Virus record (IMG/VR): IMGVR_UViG_3300036828_000582
Span: 1-29,297 of that record
Source of the DNA: a virus
DNA: 29,297 bases
Reading direction: 5' to 3' (one strand)
The notes beneath the pieces were generated by a model. It searched no databases. It was not told the origin of the DNA and saw nothing but the letters and a program-made list of their open reading frames with translations. A program made the position numbers and the translations under genes. Position 1 is the stretch's first letter; each line of letters begins with the position of its first letter. Positions 1 to 6,751 of this stretch are shown one piece after another.

Positions 1-95
1 CCTGGGAGGGCGGTACCCATGTGAAATTTTTCGGGTCCCCCCTGGATATAGCTTTTTTGTCAATGATATCAGAGCCTTACCCCACACAATGTACA

Positions 96-124
96 TTGAT
101 AAAACAGAAAAAGAAAAGAGAATA
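96..124 (-). promoter_or_regulatory. Possible weak leftward promoter
   Basis: Read on the minus strand, TATTCT, a 17-base pyrimidine-rich spacer (CTTTTCTTTTTC then TGTTT) and TATCAA resemble the promoter family seen with better boxes at 9203, 24896, 25384, 26301, 26693 and 28564. It would drive transcription out of the left edge. Both boxes are poor. No gene is visible in bases 1-194 on either strand. Confidence 0.3.
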
Positions 125-194
125 ATATTTTTTTACTGTGAAATTGTGGTGTTATTGTGCCTGTTTATTGTGCGTTGAGGCCTTGCGTCTGGTA

Positions 195-217
195 CTCTCG
201 CTATCCGGCGAGCCGGG
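195..217 (-). repeat. Hairpin repeat copy forming the end of the HNH gene
   Basis: Minus-strand copy of the 27-bp family, shortened to 23 bp: CCCGGCTCGCCGG runs directly into ATAGCGAGAG, losing four bases of the linker. Its first half codes for the last residues of the HNH protein (TRLAG) and its TAG is the stop codon, so the repeat has been absorbed into the reading frame. Confidence 0.85.
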
Positions 218-545
218 TGTTACGACGCCATCCACCATACACTGGATGGTTGGGGTCTATCGGCATACCGTCCAGGCCAATGCCCTTCACGAAGCCACGG
301 CGCTCCTCAAACTTTTTGTCACTATTGTGGCAGTGTATACACAGCGATTGTAGCTCACCTGTCCGGAAGGCTTCCCAGTTGCCTCTATGCGGAACAATAT
401 GGTCTGCTATCTCAGCTGCTACATACTGCTTGCGCCTAGCACAGAAGCGGCAAAAAGGCTCCATACGCAGATGGTGCTCCACTCTGTGCTTCCAGGGCCG
501 CAGCCCATACCACTCACTTGGAGGTTGCTTGGAACGTACAGCCAT
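201..545 (-). CDS. HNH endonuclease
   Basis: A 114-residue protein with an HNH/zinc-finger layout: CxxC at residues 32-35 (CRFC), the beta-beta-alpha core ADHIVPH at 47-53 with H49 as the likely general base, and a second CxxC at 69-72 followed by HNSDKK. HNH proteins of this size are common in phages, as free-standing homing nucleases or as packaging partners beside terminases; no terminase is visible here. ATG at 545 has GAAGG about seven bases upstream. The C-terminus is supplied by a hairpin repeat, so the original end may have been replaced. The gene upstream in transcription ends 49 bases away and may share its message. The family assignment is firm; the biological role is open. Confidence 0.85.
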   Translation of the reverse strand: MAVRSKQPPSEWYGLRPWKHRVEHHLRMEPFCRFCARRKQYVAAEIADHIVPHRGNWEAFRTGELQSLCIHCHNSDKKFEERRGFVKGIGLDGMPIDPNHPVYGGWRRNTRLAG

Positions 546-594
546 CAGTCACCTTCACCAACCATTCTTCTTCCAGCGCGCCGGTCATAGCTCA

Positions 595-990
595 TCACAC
601 ATGAAACAATCGACGCAGTCGCTCGATCGCCTCGTCCGCGCGCTCGCCATGTGCCTCGTCGAAGCTCGCCGGCCGGGCGTACTGCGCTCGATAGCCGCGC
701 GCGCAGTTGATGCACACCCCCCACAACACCACCGTTCCCCGAACCACGCCATCCCAGCGAGCCTCCGGGGGCGAACAATCACGATAACGAAGAAGGCCAG
801 ACAGATCCCAAAAGCCCCGGCGCAAAGCAGCGAGCGACATAAAGGCATGAATCCCATGTTCCATCTTGCGCTCGTTGTCTATGTTCGGTTCCTTGTCCGA
901 CCGATACCATGCATAGTTCGGCCAAATACGATCATCTCCCAAGCAGAAAGACATCAGCGCTAGCGGAGGCCCTAATCGGTAGCGCCACAC
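595..990 (-). CDS. Conserved hypothetical protein (GIHAF / LWG..GYRA type)
   Basis: About 131 residues. The order of motifs GIHAF, GTVVLWG, GYRAQYARP and a C-terminal ERLRRLF matches a small protein family I recall from phages and actinobacterial or proteobacterial genomes, with no known function. Tryptophans near the N-terminus (WRYR, IWPNYAW) fit the same family. The start is uncertain: GTG at 990 has no clear Shine-Dalgarno, and the open frame continues upstream (ESVDWTTVKAGD) without a canonical start, so a non-standard codon further upstream is possible. It sits between the small 1062-1265 ORF and the HNH gene on the same strand, probably in one operon. Confidence 0.7.
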   Translation of the reverse strand: MWRYRLGPPLALMSFCLGDDRIWPNYAWYRSDKEPNIDNERKMEHGIHAFMSLAALRRGFWDLSGLLRYRDCSPPEARWDGVVRGTVVLWGVCINCARGYRAQYARPASFDEAHGERADEAIERLRRLFHV

Positions 991-1061
991 GCGATGACCA
1001 ATGATAGATGGCTCAATCGGATCACCCGCTTTGACGGTGGTCCAGTCAACGCTCTCGATCC

Positions 1062-1265
1062 TCAGGGCACTTTCTCCGGCTCGCGCTCGTCGGGTGCCTT
1101 CGCGGGCTCACGCTTGGGTTCCGGCCGATAAACCGGAGTCTCCGGTTCAGTGCGGACGACTCGTCGCGCCGGCTCGCCAACAGCAGCCATCTTGTTCACC
1201 TCATTGCGCCGGCACTCGCGCCGGATGACGATGGCAGCTTTCATCTGTTTCCAATGTGCACGCAC
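1062..1265 (-). CDS. Small hypothetical protein with Pro/Glu/Arg-rich tail
   Basis: Up to 67 residues from GTG 1265; an ATG at 1244 would give 60. The N-terminal part is basic and the last 30 residues are a repetitive Glu-Pro-Arg-Lys stretch (RPEPKREPAKAPDE), probably disordered. The stop lies next to the upstream extension of the following ORF, which suggests coupling. No family is recognised. Low-complexity composition makes a chance ORF possible, but its position in a continuous leftward gene string favours a real gene. Confidence 0.4.
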   Translation of the reverse strand: MRAHWKQMKAAIVIRRECRRNEVNKMAAVGEPARRVVRTEPETPVYRPEPKREPAKAPDEREPEKVP

Positions 1266-1410
1266 CGAAAACCGGATCGCCCCTCATGGACCATTGGTCC
1301 CGCGGCTGATTCAACACAGGCCTTGTTAGTCAAAAAGTAAGCAGCCCGTCGAATTTCGCAGTGATCGGGTTCGGTGCATAGGTACAGTAGGAGAAGCCAT
1401 TTCATGCCAC

Positions 1411-1433
1411 GTCTGCGAGCCGAGAAACTAACA
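1411..1433 (-). repeat. Remnant hairpin repeat (5' half)
   Basis: On the minus strand GTTAGTTT is followed by CTCGGCTCGC and then decays (AGAC). The same GTTAGTTT leader precedes the complete copy at 1517-1543, so the two share a longer 5' context. The 287-base gap 1266-1552 otherwise holds no gene that I can support. Confidence 0.55.
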
Positions 1434-1516
1434 ACTTTTCAAGCCTTCGGCCAATTTGCACGTGTTCTAAAGAACAGCGCAAATCATTGAAATCACAAGG
1501 CAATTTGGTCAGCGCT

Positions 1517-1543
1517 CTCTCGCTATCGTCTCGGCGAGCCGAA
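1517..1543 (-). repeat. Hairpin repeat copy downstream of the NusG-like gene
   Basis: Minus-strand copy: TTCGGCTCGCCGAG followed by ACGATAGCGAGAG. The stem has changed on both sides (CGG to TCGG, CCGG to CCGA) and keeps pairing apart from the outermost base. It lies just past the stop of the NusG-like gene and is flanked by an 11-base inverted match: GGCAATTTGGT at 1499-1509 and ACCAAATTGCC at about 1566-1576. It could act as a 3' end structure or as a repeat-guide unit. Confidence 0.85.
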
Positions 1544-1552
1544 AACTAACCA

Positions 1553-2014
1553 TCAAATTTCCGCAACCAAATTGCCATATGGCACACTCACAGTTCCAAG
1601 CGCCAGTCGTACCAGCTCAACGTTGCGGCGCTTGAGCCCTTGATACGTTCCGACTTGACCCGTCAACGCTCCCAGCGTAATGCGGACGCGCTGACCTCGT
1701 TGGAAGCGCGGCTTAGTCGGGAGCTGAATGAAACCGTCCTTGTCCTCGTGCTGGCGTATATGTGATAGCTGATCGTCAGGGACCATCGCTGGTTGCTCTT
1801 CGTCACAGGAGCGTAACAGCTTGCTCACACCGTAGACCCTGCGAAGGTGGTGCCATAGCTCGCCCGGAGCGGCGAACACATAGCGCGGGAAAAGCAACGT
1901 ACGCGGATTACGCAGCCGCGGGAGATAGACCTCAAACCCGTTTTGCTGGAGCGCTCGCTCAACGCGTCGTTCATAATTCGGCCAAGTCACGGCCACGGCC
2001 CAACAATCTGCCAT
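1553..2014 (-). CDS. NusG-like transcription elongation/antitermination protein
   Basis: A 153-residue protein. Residues 5-60 resemble the NusG N-terminal domain: an opening WAVAVTWPNYERR strand-helix, then VYLPR and LLFPRYVFA, the usual 'lFPgYvFv' signature. Residues about 100-140 read like a KOW domain (FQRGQRVRITLGALTGQVGTY). NusG paralogues (RfaH, LoaP, phage homologues) bind RNA polymerase and control termination of specific operons. ATG at 2014 lacks a strong Shine-Dalgarno. Its leftward orientation places it ahead of the HNH gene string. A hairpin repeat immediately follows it. Confidence in the fold is high; its targets are unknown. Confidence 0.8.
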   Translation of the reverse strand: MADCWAVAVTWPNYERRVERALQQNGFEVYLPRLRNPRTLLFPRYVFAAPGELWHHLRRVYGVSKLLRSCDEEQPAMVPDDQLSHIRQHEDKDGFIQLPTKPRFQRGQRVRITLGALTGQVGTYQGLKRRNVELVRLALGTVSVPYGNLVAEI

Positions 2015-2036
2015 GTTATGAGGTTATCGCTCCAAA

Positions 2037-2147
2037 TCGGGTCAAAAGTAAATCCCCTAATTTGCTCCCAGCCAAAAAAAACAGGGCGAAAGGACCAAAG
2101 CTTGAGTCGGGTCAAAAGTAAATCCCCTAATTCGCTCCAGCCAAAAA
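2037..2147. repeat. Two 41-42 bp direct repeats in the gap upstream of the NusG-like gene
   Basis: The block beginning TCGGGTCAAAAGTAAATCCC at 2037-2078 recurs at 2107-2147 with one substitution and one single-base indel (TTTGCTCCCAGCC versus TTCGCTCCAGCC), both ending in an A-tract. The gap 2015-2342 also has a double AATAGGGTC / GATAGGGTC motif near 2224-2250 and a tandem CACATCCGATTT at about 2331-2355 against the end of the helicase gene. No coding sequence is supported here. On the minus strand this is the leader of the NusG-like gene, so the repeats may be operators or a duplicated promoter region. Confidence 0.75.
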
Positions 2148-2342
2148 ATCAAGACGGGAAGACCTAACTTTTTACCATGTTGATAAAACCCCAGTAAAAT
2201 ATGAAAGTCCATAGCTCCAAACAATAGGGTCAATAGCGACGATAGGGTCACCTAAAGCTACGCGTACTAGGTTGTCATTCTTAGTAGTATATAGGTTTTT
2301 AGGCCCTATTTTCCATATTGATCCAATCTTCACATCCGATTT

Positions 2343-4256
2343 TCACATCCGATTTGTTGGAGCAATATGCGGTGGTCCAGCCAGGACAAATTTCTTGGTA
2401 GAGGTTTTGAGCTTTAGCAACTTGATCTGCCAGCCGTCCTTGATCTGGTCTCTGAGGTTCATCAATGTACGACCAAAATATTGCCCATCAATCCGGCCGC
2501 GATTAGTCAGCAAGTCCCGTAGCTCTGGATTTTTATAGCGTGGGCCGTATTGGGTGCCCTCTTGTTCTTCAGCCAGCTTAACACAAAGCGCCACATCAAA
2601 CCTTTCATCCGTTGAAAAGTATTTCTTCAAAACTTCAATCACTTGGCCTATTTGTTCCTGTTGTGGATCCATGCCAATCATGTCTTCCATCGAGCCGAAT
2701 GGGTCTGACATGTCGAGCCATATCAAGGGTTGTTGGATCAGCTTTGACCATTGCTCGAAGCCTGCCACCCGTTTCATTTCATCTGACATCGGTAGCGGAG
2801 AGCCCGCGTACTTGAACGCGCGGATGATGGTGAAGACCGCGGCAATGTACTCACCACGATTGGCTCGTACGCGCTCTAGCGGATTGTAGTTGAACTTCCG
2901 CTCCTCTGGCCTCTCAGTTTGGGTATTGAGCCTGCACGTTGCCGCCCGGAATACAAGGTCAGAGCTGAGCAAGATATTGTTTCCATTCACGAAGACGGTT
3001 GTCGCCCGGCAATCGCACAATACCTCTTCGTGCTTGCCCAGCTTACGCACATGCATGATACCTTCAGTGCTCACTTCTGCTAGCCGCTCGCTATCAATCA
3101 CCATACCATTCGGAAGATTATTGAAATGCATGATGGAGCGTCCAGTCATAGCGGAAGCTTCCACGCGTTTTTCAAATTCTTCCTTCTTGAAAGAGCCGCT
3201 GGTTGGAACAGGAATATGGCCTGTGGCAATTACACCGATGGTATTGACAAGAAAGCTTTTCCCTGTACGGGCCTTGTTTGCTGATACAACAAATAGCGGT
3301 ACTGCACTTTGAAAAGCACCACGCGCTACCGTCGTCATTATCGCAGCCAAAGCAACCGAGCGCGAGACAGAGCGCCGCGATTGTCTCACCTCCGCCATCT
3401 CATTCCAATCTACTGGCATTTCATTATCAAAGGGAAATTCCTGCAACAGGTCATTCAGCTTAGCTAATGCGCTCAGCGCATCATCCTTGTCTGGATTGTT
3501 TGGTATCGCAGGCAACTTGATATTATCTGAAGGCCTGTACCAAAGCTGTGTTTGTGGATCATATCCCGGCTCAGTTAGCAATGAGCCGTCCGGTCGCATT
3601 GTTGGGCTTGTAATAATGCCGATGATTGAAGGCAGGAGATAGTGATGCGCGCCCAACAATCCTTTGACAATCGGCGGAGGCGGATCGATATTGCGCCAGT
3701 CTCTTGCCCTGGCATCATATCTCTGGAATATTACAGCATTGTGAGCGATCATATCAGCAAGCTGGCCCTCGCTAAAATGCTCTAGCTCTGAAACCAGCAC
3801 ATTTCGCTCATCAGCCTTCTGCCAGTGCCATATTGGCTGCACCAACCGCGTTCCGCGCACATACACTGGACTATTCTTCTCGATGAGAGAGCGCTCTGTT
3901 TCCCGCCAATACTTATCAGTGTCTGCTCCAAAGTTTACAATCTGGATAGTGCGGCGCGTCACTTGTGGTGATGTGTTGACGGTAGTTATTATAAATTGTT
4001 TGATGTATGGTTCTCCGCCATTAGCCTGTACGTGTTTGAAGATAGCGCAATTGTTGAAATTTTGATCAATGCAAATCTTGATCATAACATCTTCATCAAC
4101 ATTCCTTTGCAGCGCAGTTTTAATAAACGCAACAAATAGCACACTAGAGGCTTCGCCTTTCAATTTGATTAGCCCCAAGACCTCTTCTGGTAGGGAGCGG
4201 ACGGCCTGTTGCCAGTTCAAGTTGATGATGTTATCACCTTCATCAGTCATCTTCAT
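2343..4256 (-). CDS. Phage replicative helicase/ATPase (primase-helicase partner)
   Basis: A 637-residue protein. Residues 322-337 carry a P-loop-like SANKARTGKS (K333), and the ATP-binding region continues with IMHFNNLPNG near 375-384 as a Walker B-like strand and TVFVNGNNI at 420-428 as a sensor-1-like Asn strand. This matches the C-terminal ATPase of phage and plasmid primase-helicases, here separated from its primase. The N-terminal 300 residues are not recognised; they include the poorly conserved zone that links primase and helicase in related proteins. It overlaps the primase-polymerase gene by 14 bases, which implies translational coupling and a joint function at the replication fork. 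The assignment as ATPase is good; direct helicase activity is inferred. Confidence 0.75.
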   Translation of the reverse strand: MKMTDEGDNIINLNWQQAVRSLPEEVLGLIKLKGEASSVLFVAFIKTALQRNVDEDVMIKICIDQNFNNCAIFKHVQANGGEPYIKQFIITTVNTSPQVTRRTIQIVNFGADTDKYWRETERSLIEKNSPVYVRGTRLVQPIWHWQKADERNVLVSELEHFSEGQLADMIAHNAVIFQRYDARARDWRNIDPPPPIVKGLLGAHHYLLPSIIGIITSPTMRPDGSLLTEPGYDPQTQLWYRPSDNIKLPAIPNNPDKDDALSALAKLNDLLQEFPFDNEMPVDWNEMAEVRQSRRSVSRSVALAAIMTTVARGAFQSAVPLFVVSANKARTGKSFLVNTIGVIATGHIPVPTSGSFKKEEFEKRVEASAMTGRSIMHFNNLPNGMVIDSERLAEVSTEGIMHVRKLGKHEEVLCDCRATTVFVNGNNILLSSDLVFRAATCRLNTQTERPEERKFNYNPLERVRANRGEYIAAVFTIIRAFKYAGSPLPMSDEMKRVAGFEQWSKLIQQPLIWLDMSDPFGSMEDMIGMDPQQEQIGQVIEVLKKYFSTDERFDVALCVKLAEEQEGTQYGPRYKNPELRDLLTNRGRIDGQYFGRTLMNLRDQIKDGWQIKLLKLKTSTKKFVLAGPPHIAPTNRM

Positions 4257-5172
4257 ACTCCGTGTTTTGATAGTTTTGTTCCATCCTTGCTATCAGCTTG
4301 CGGTCTAGCTCACTCAACCACTCTGGGCTATTCCTCATTGCGAGATGGTGGAGGGTGCCATATCCAATATTGCTAGGCGGCGAGCTGCGCATCTTGCGCC
4401 AGCGCTGCCGCGTCGCGTTCACACTATACTTACCACTGCGCTGCAGCCACTTATCCCATATAGCAAATCCGCGTGAGGATCCATTTGTGGCTGTGAAGAT
4501 TGCCATGCCAACATTGTTGCGGCTGTGCCAATCTAATGCGGTTGGGATAGCTTCAACAGTCGCCGCGACATAATCTTCATTTAGCACCCCGAAGTCATCA
4601 TTCACAGAGTTGCGTCTTGCACGCCTCACCTCGCTGGACACAAGATGGATCAACCAATATGGCGCCTTTGCCGGAGGTTCATTAACAACCCACCTATAGC
4701 TCCCATCGCTCCTGATCGATGGCGGAGCGATCACCATCCCACCTTCGCCGCGGATATCTACGCCAGCGCCGAGTATTTTCCCAGTATCATTCTTCACCTC
4801 TAATCCACTAGGCGGATACGCGAAATAATAGTGCCGCGATCCACTGGGCGATATTGCTTGCCGCGTCAAAGGGAATTCGCCTTGCTGCGATGTCCAAGCC
4901 CTCAACGTTGCCTCACCATCCACGCCGTGGGCCGCGGTATCAGTCTCCACGACAAAGATCTTGTTATCGCGGCCGGTGGGCAAGCCAATGTTGGCGTCGG
5001 GCCAGCGCGTCCAATCGCCTCTTATCTCAGCCTCGTCGCGTGTCGCACCCCAGCGCACACCGCCATAGTTGCGTGCGGCCTTGTACGACATCTTGGATCC
5101 TGGTGGAGCGGGGAACACCGCCAGCCCAGCACGCGCATAGGCGAGAGCCGCCGCCAGCATCGCGATCATCAC
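4243..5172 (-). CDS. Bifunctional primase-polymerase (Prim-Pol, AEP superfamily)
   Basis: A 309-residue protein matching the N-terminal primase-polymerase domain. It opens with the LAYARAGLAVFP helix-strand (10-21), then NIGLPTG (61-67), an acidic motif VVETD at 74-78 (usual form DxD), SGSRHYYF at 110-117 with catalytic-type H114, and VDIRGEGGMVIAPPS at 138-152 with D139. Such enzymes make primers and extend DNA. The residues after 190 are the poorly conserved connector. GTG 5172 is used as start in the open frame, with ATG one codon later. It is followed by the helicase-like gene with a 14-base overlap; together they correspond to a split primase-helicase. The first acidic position is Glu rather than Asp, a permitted variation. 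Confidence 0.85.
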   Translation of the reverse strand: MMIAMLAAALAYARAGLAVFPAPPGSKMSYKAARNYGGVRWGATRDEAEIRGDWTRWPDANIGLPTGRDNKIFVVETDTAAHGVDGEATLRAWTSQQGEFPLTRQAISPSGSRHYYFAYPPSGLEVKNDTGKILGAGVDIRGEGGMVIAPPSIRSDGSYRWVVNEPPAKAPYWLIHLVSSEVRRARRNSVNDDFGVLNEDYVAATVEAIPTALDWHSRNNVGMAIFTATNGSSRGFAIWDKWLQRSGKYSVNATRQRWRKMRSSPPSNIGYGTLHHLAMRNSPEWLSELDRKLIARMEQNYQNTEYEDD

Positions 5173-5299
5173 GTGCGGCCTTTTTGGATTTGGGAGCTTT
5201 GAACGTTAATCGCAGATTGTGAAGCGAGGCTAGCGCCCTAACCATCGACAAGTAAAGTACCAAATCCGGCCGCAGCGGTAACCCTTCACCTTGTATCAT
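5027..5299 (-). CDS. Doubtful small ORF before the primase
   Basis: The first 43 residues from ATG 5299 (opening MIQGEGLPLRPDLVLYLSM) have protein-like composition and occupy the otherwise empty 127 bases upstream of the primase gene. The rest overlaps the primase in another frame, is Cys/Arg-rich, and looks like out-of-frame translation. It may be a short real leader gene with a long overlapping tail, or chance. No family is recognised. Confidence 0.25.
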   Translation of the reverse strand: MIQGEGLPLRPDLVLYLSMVRALASLHNLRLTFKAPKSKKAARDDRDAGGGSRLCACWAGGVPRSTRIQDVVQGRTQLWRCALGCDTRRG

Positions 5300-5350
5300 A
5301 AAACATTAGTGAGATCAAGCACTTATTCACAGCTAAAAAAAATCGGTTGA

Positions 5351-5378
5351 GCGAAAAACTTTTCGCTTTCTTTTTTTC
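5351..5378 (+). terminator. Hairpin plus T-tract between divergent gene blocks
   Basis: GCGAAAA, a two-base loop, TTTTCGC and then TTTCTTTTTTTC form a short intrinsic-terminator shape for + transcripts. On the minus strand the hairpin is followed after a few bases by a run of eight T. It is followed by GGGAGTATCGG, which resembles the downstream end of the window's promoter family (T-tract, GGGAG, TAT box), so it could also be a degraded promoter. It lies between leftward (primase) and rightward (5650 onward) genes. Confidence 0.45.
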
Positions 5379-5439
5379 TCGATTGGGAGTATCGGTCGAT
5401 TTGGCCTTGTTCACGAGTCGCAATCGCAAGGTCAACTAA

Positions 5440-5500
5440 GGAGGCTGGACCCTTCAGGTTGTGTACTCTGTTCGAGTATAGGTCCAGCCTCCACTTTTTC
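5440..5500. ncRNA. Strong 12-bp stem-loop with inner hairpin and T-run
   Basis: GGAGGCTGGACC at 5440-5451 pairs perfectly with GGTCCAGCCTCC at 5481-5492. The 29-base loop contains a second hairpin (TACTC, five bases, GAGTA). ACTTTTTCCC follows, so on the + strand it has the form of an intrinsic terminator with an unusually long stem. The 53-base span and 7-bp acceptor-like ends recall a tRNA at first sight, but D and anticodon arms are absent. It lies in the gene-free stretch 5300-5649, which also holds two hairpin repeats. Terminator, attenuator or small structured RNA are all possible. Confidence 0.6.
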
Positions 5501-5514
5501 CCTTGAGTTCAATA

Positions 5515-5543
5515 CTCGGCTCGCCGAGAAAGATAAGCGAGAG
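5515..5543 (+). repeat. Hairpin repeat copy with compensatory stem change
   Basis: CTCGGCTCGCCGAG followed by AAAGATAAGCGAGAG, 29 bp because the linker is two bases longer. The second stem position is T:A instead of C:G, so both arms changed together. The bases that follow (from 5544) include AGTTGGCCTTGCGAT, which is the near-perfect reverse complement of 5423-5437. Confidence 0.85.
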
Positions 5544-5573
5544 CGTAAGTTGGCCTTGCGATGAGAGCAATAC

Positions 5574-5600
5574 CCCGGCTCGCCGGGACAACAGCGAGAG
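5574..5600 (+). repeat. Hairpin repeat copy (consensus)
   Basis: Exact consensus: CCCGGCTCGCCGGG then ACAACAGCGAGAG. It is 30 bases after the previous copy and 49 bases ahead of the start of the 5650 gene, so it lies in that gene's leader. Confidence 0.95.
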
Positions 5601-5649
5601 GGAGTGGCAACGGCGCACCGTGACATGCCGTGGCCCTGGGCTGACCCGA

Positions 5650-6225
5650 ATGGATGAGAGCGATACAATCCAAACAGCAGCGCGCGAGCGTGTCGATCTG
5701 TTACGCCAGACGGCCGTGGAGCTACGCGACCTAGACATAACGATCAAAGACCTAGAGGAACGGCTAGGGCTAGCAAAGAGACAAATGCGTGAGCTTCAAT
5801 TTGAGACGCTCCCAAACATGATGGATAACATCGGCATGGACCGCATAGGCCTTCCGGCGAAGGACAATATGCCGGCTTATGATCTTATCCTGGAGCCTTA
5901 TATCCACGCTAACATCTCGGCCAATTGGCCGCCTGAAAAGCGCGCAGCGGCGTTCGCTGCGCTGGAAGCCTCCGGCAATGGCGACCTGATCAAGACCCAG
6001 CTGCGTATCAACCTGGCGCGCGGCGAGCACGAGCTGGCCGCCGCCATCGTAGACTTTTTGCGGTTACAGTATCAGATCAATCCTGAGGTAACGGAGACCG
6101 TCCATCACCAGACGCTGACTGCTTGGTTGAGAGAGCAATTTGAGAATGGCAAGCCGGTACCAGACCTTGAAACTATCGGCGCGCGCGTGGGGCGCATCGC
6201 TGAGCTCAAGCCACGCAAGGATTGA
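5650..6225 (+). CDS. Conserved phage protein with N-terminal coiled coil
   Basis: A 191-residue protein from ATG 5650. The open frame extends upstream to 5503, but that part only translates the repeats, so the later start is preferred. Residues about 10-50 form a heptad-rich helix (LRQTAVELRDLDITIKDLEE). The middle carries AAAFAALEASGNGDLIKTQL and the C-terminus HHQTLTAWLREQFENGKPVP, followed by IGARVGRIAELK. A similar arrangement (coiled coil, 'lik..l...f.rge', 'TLkAwvreqle.g.piP') is found, as I recall, in phage proteins encoded beside single-strand-binding or annealing proteins. The function is unknown. It is the first gene of the rightward block. Confidence 0.75.
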   Translation: MDESDTIQTAARERVDLLRQTAVELRDLDITIKDLEERLGLAKRQMRELQFETLPNMMDNIGMDRIGLPAKDNMPAYDLILEPYIHANISANWPPEKRAAAFAALEASGNGDLIKTQLRINLARGEHELAAAIVDFLRLQYQINPEVTETVHHQTLTAWLREQFENGKPVPDLETIGARVGRIAELKPRKD

Positions 6226-6411
6226 CGACATATGCGTAACTATGGACTACAATTGTGTGACAGAGAAAGGGTGGGTGTATCTCACCTGCAGCCGCGATGG
6301 CAACGGGCAAGTGTTCGAGGCACTACAAGGCTAGGCTTGGCTCCCACCCTTGCTCGCTGGACAAGGCGGGTTTTAGCATTGGCCATGAAACCTGGCAAGC
6401 CATCACTTAAA

Positions 6412-6438
6412 CCCGGCTCGCCGGGACAATAGCGAGAG
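6412..6438 (+). repeat. Hairpin repeat copy (CAATAG variant)
   Basis: CCCGGCTCGCCGGG then ACAATAGCGAGAG. The C-to-T change in the linker creates a TAG stop in the frame that reads Pro-Gly-Ser-Pro-Gly-Gln. The bases that follow (AGTTGGTTGTTC) share their opening with the spacers after the repeats at 8880 and 5515. Confidence 0.95.
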
Positions 6439-6671
6439 AGTTGGTTGTTCTTTGGTTCCGCATCAAAGATCTTGGCAAAATGATCGAGTATTTGTTAGTG
6501 CTCCACATCTGTAACAACTACGACGGCGATTGCGTCTGGCGCAGTGCTGGACGCTATCGCTCTGAGCGGGCCTGTGTTCTACAAGGTCTAGCCACGGAAC
6601 CGCCTGGCAGTCAGTTTCGTTGTGAGCTACAATCACCAGATCTAGTTCCATTGCCACGTCCAAGACCAATA

Positions 6672-6698
6672 CTCGGCTCGCCGAGGCAATAGCGAGAG
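6672..6698 (+). repeat. Hairpin repeat copy with compensatory stem change
   Basis: CTCGGCTCGCCGAG then GCAATAGCGAGAG. As in the copy at 5515, C:G has become T:A on both stem arms. It sits inside the loop of the 6643/6734 inverted pair, so the two structures would nest. Confidence 0.9.
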
Positions 6699-6751
6699 GG
6701 CTCTACTACGCTGCACGAGCGGCTCAGCCATAACGCGGCAATGGAACTAAG

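Larger units (their letters stand above)
6226..6751 (+). other. 526-base gene-poor stretch with two repeats and an inverted repeat
   Basis: Short open frames here run through the repeats and show no family resemblance. Contents that I can support are the hairpin repeats at 6412 and 6672, and a 16-base inverted pair: TAGTTCCATTGCCACG at 6643-6658 against CGCGGCAATGGAACTA at 6734-6749 (one mismatch). The second arm is the leader immediately before the 6752 start codon, so folding would cover the ribosome-binding region. A 30-residue ORF from ATG 6242 could be translated but has no support beyond an open frame. Confidence 0.6.

Noticed and set aside
157-963. Long + strand ORF opposite the HNH and 595-990 genes
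   Set aside because: It is antisense to two minus-strand genes with clear family motifs, and its own translation is Ser/Arg/Pro-rich without any motif.
1762-2121. + strand ORF over the NusG-like gene and direct repeats
   Set aside because: Antisense shadow of the NusG-like gene; it runs through the direct repeats, giving a duplicated KSKSPN peptide with no family support.
5440-5493. A tRNA gene
   Set aside because: Ends look like an acceptor stem followed by A, but the span is only 53 bases, and D arm, anticodon arm and a proper T arm are missing.
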